Source: QQWI01 sp964522015
GTDB lineage: Bacteria; Bacillota; Clostridia; Peptostreptococcales; Acidaminobacteraceae
Length of the DNA stretch: 64,000 nucleotides
Assembly: GCA_964522015.1 (NCBI GenBank)
Contig: CAZFST010000004.1
Span: 93,850 to 157,849, forward strand
Direction: 5' to 3'
Shown: piece by piece, positions 62,818 to 64,000 of the stretch
Layout of the letters: the number at the start of each line of letters is the position of its first letter
Numbering within the stretch: the stretch's first letter is position 1
Translations under genes and position numbers: made by a program
The notes under the pieces: generated by a model
The model's input: the letters and a program-made list of their open reading frames with translations, nothing else
The model's database searches: none
Told to the model about the DNA's origin: nothing

Positions 62818-63598
62818 TTATAGAATTGTTTTTTTTATAGCCGTTGCTTGCATTGATTCATGATGGCTGGTGATAAATTCATCCTCATCGTCATAAGGGA
62901 TTTCCTTTTGTCCAAGTAATCGAATGACGATACCTGTGATTTTCCCGCAGATAAAGGCGATGACTACTGTAACCGCAATACCGCTCAGTTGGATTCCCGG
63001 AGCCCCCGAAATAAAGATACCCATAAGACCACCGAAAACACCTGGCATACCATGTAAATTGTGAACCCCACATGTATCTGTACCACGTATGAGTTTTTCC
63101 ACTTTTGGCGCAATCACCACGTAACCAATGGTGCTGATAGCGCCCGCGGCAACACCGATCAACATGGCGTACCCCGGAGTAGTGGTATTGCACACGCTAC
63201 CAATGGCAACGCCACCTGCAAGAGCAGCATTTGCAATATCTTCGATCTCGATTTTGCCCCTTAAAAGGCGGGTAAAGACGTAAGTTGCAAGAGTTGCGCC
63301 GCAAAGGGCAAAGACCGTATTAATGGCCGTGATGACCACTTCCCCAGGAGCCACTAAAGCGCTGGTAAAAGAAGGCCAGAAAATCCAAAGGACCATGCTG
63401 CCAATCAAACAAAACTGATTGCTGACAGAATTGTTGTCGCATTGGGGCTTATTTTCAAATTGCGTCAAGGTGTGGGCGATAACACCAAGGCCAAAGTATG
63501 CCCCAAAGGCATGGATGACAACCGAACCACCTACATCTACAAAACCCTTAAAGAGACCACTTTCAAGAATCAACCATTCATTGAGAATATAGGCCGGA
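62818..63598 (-). pseudogene. Rh-family ammonium transporter, 3' part, interrupted by a TnpB element
   Basis: About 260 codons of an Amt/Rh transporter remain. The segments GSVVIHAFGAYFGLGV (first pore His), DIANAALAGGVAIGSV and DTCGVHNLHGMPGVFGGLMG (second pore His) resemble the Rh branch more than AmtB. About ten hydrophobic segments would be expected; only the later ones are here. The frame reads on into the TnpB element at ~63599, giving a chimeric ORF whose first ~45 residues come from the element right end and lack a ribosome site. The missing 5' part must lie beyond the element, outside the window. It would conduct ammonia if intact. Confidence 0.8.
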
Positions 63599-63734
63599 GT
63601 GACTTGCTCCCACCACTTATAGAAGTGGGGGCTTCTTGTTTCAATGATTACCGCCTCATTTGACTGAGGTCTTACACAATCTCCACAAGCGTTAGTTCCC
63701 GTGTGCCCCACGGTACTTAGTTCAATTGCATTCA
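63599..63734 (-). ncRNA. Right end/omegaRNA region of the second TnpB element
   Basis: Nearly identical to 38041-38175, including the terminal hairpin (CCCACTTCT...GGTGGG on the element strand), the CCTCA/TGAGG hairpin and the GTGAC end. The last bases of the element abut the Rh coding sequence, so the putative guide would be taken from the Rh gene. Confidence 0.65.
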
Positions 63735-64000
63735 TCAGTGTTTATGATCTGCACTGACATTTATTTGGAACAGCCGTTGGGCTTCCTTTAAGATGTTGGT
63801 GGCGGCATTCTGGTCCCGCTGATGCCCGGTGTTGCAATGTGGACAAATCCACGACCTAACCTTGAGGTCTTTAACGTCTGGATTTTTATGGCCACAGACG
63901 TTACAAAGCTGTGAGCTGGGGAAAAACATGCCGACCTTAACCGCTTTTTTACCATACCATGCTGCTTTGTACTCTAGCATTGTCACAAAACTGGACCATG
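63735..64000 (-). CDS. tnpB: TnpB (second IS605-type copy), C-terminal part
   Basis: The C-terminal 83 or more residues of TnpB continue past the window edge. It has the zinc ribbon (CNVCGHKNPDVKD...WICPHC) and the last RuvC Asp (RDQNAATNIL). It is about 85% identical to the copy at 38176, with scattered substitutions, so the two copies are not recent duplicates. The N-terminal part, including the first two catalytic acids, is not visible. The element is inserted in the Rh transporter gene. Confidence 0.88.
   Translation of the reverse strand, partial: WSSFVTMLEYKAAWYGKKAVKVGMFFPSSQLCNVCGHKNPDVKDLKVRSWICPHCNTGHQRDQNAATNILKEAQRLFQINVSADHKH

Noticed and set aside
63599..63735. Genuine N-terminal extension of the Rh protein
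   Set aside because: The first ~45 codons match the TnpB element right end at 38041 and have no ribosome site, so they are not part of the transporter gene.

Overview
The window looks like a chromosome segment from a low-to-medium GC anaerobic member of the Clostridia. The basis is strong AGGAGG-type ribosome binding sites, a T-box leader, an AsrABC sulfite reductase, a CD3324-family protein, several HD-GYP proteins and GH65/GH94 phosphorylases. A Fusibacter- or Acidaminobacter-like Eubacteriales organism would fit, but the genus is a guess. No rRNA, tRNA, CRISPR array or prophage was seen.

Layout. 1-0.7 kb: 3' end of a SARP-type regulator. 0.8-9.7 kb: a cyclic beta-1,2-glucan synthase split into a GT84/glycoamylase ORF and a GH94 ORF. 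9.8-10.7 kb: three small envelope or stress-type genes. 10.8-15.1 kb (minus strand): asrA-asrB-asrC, a ferritin-like gene and an FNT channel, a sulfite-to-sulfide module with a likely HS- exporter. 15.4-21 kb: a Cache/HD-GYP protein, an ornithine/alanine racemase-like enzyme with a MocR regulator, and a response regulator-hemerythrin fusion. 21-26.3 kb: an AraC/GyrI regulator coupled to a short UvrA-like ABC ATPase, then three flavodoxin-fold proteins. 26.4-33.9 kb: a complete alpha-glucoside operon (LacI, GH65 phosphorylase, binding protein, two permeases, beta-phosphoglucomutase) with CCGAAACGTTTCGG-type operators. 34-37.1 kb: thioesterase, SRAP protein, and an ECF sigma factor translationally coupled to an unfamiliar N-x-G repeat protein. 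37.3-39.5 kb: a membrane protein and an IS200/IS605-type TnpB element. 39.5-40.9 kb: an intact-looking T-box in front of a broken tyrS. 41-45.7 kb: poorly characterised genes, including a CD3324-like fusion, a protein with a CxCG motif and a degenerate transglutaminase-like membrane protein. 45.9-59.5 kb: signalling genes (MCP, PAS-GGDEF-HD-GYP, HD-GYP, 7TM-PAS-GAF-GGDEF-EAL) interspersed with a DsbA-like protein, nitroreductase/TetR, aspartate kinase and an IT-superfamily antiporter. 59.7-62.6 kb: a GNAT acetyltransferase, a nucleotidyltransferase-fold protein, a half-length MCP and a Cys-rich PAS histidine kinase. 62.8-64 kb: an Rh-type ammonium transporter interrupted by a second TnpB element that runs off the window.

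Main points of interest: (1) two TnpB elements whose noncoding right ends are far better conserved than their proteins, one of them inside an Rh transporter gene; (2) a tyrS pseudogene behind a complete T-box; (3) an ECF sigma / N-x-G repeat protein pair; (4) tandem hairpin repeats (28 bp x3 and 24 bp x4) at gene ends; (5) the asr operon with an FNT channel and a ferritin-like protein; (6) the split glucan synthase. No single region is a clear new defence or biosynthetic system. The sigma/repeat-protein pair and the 40.9-45.7 kb block hold the least explained genes.
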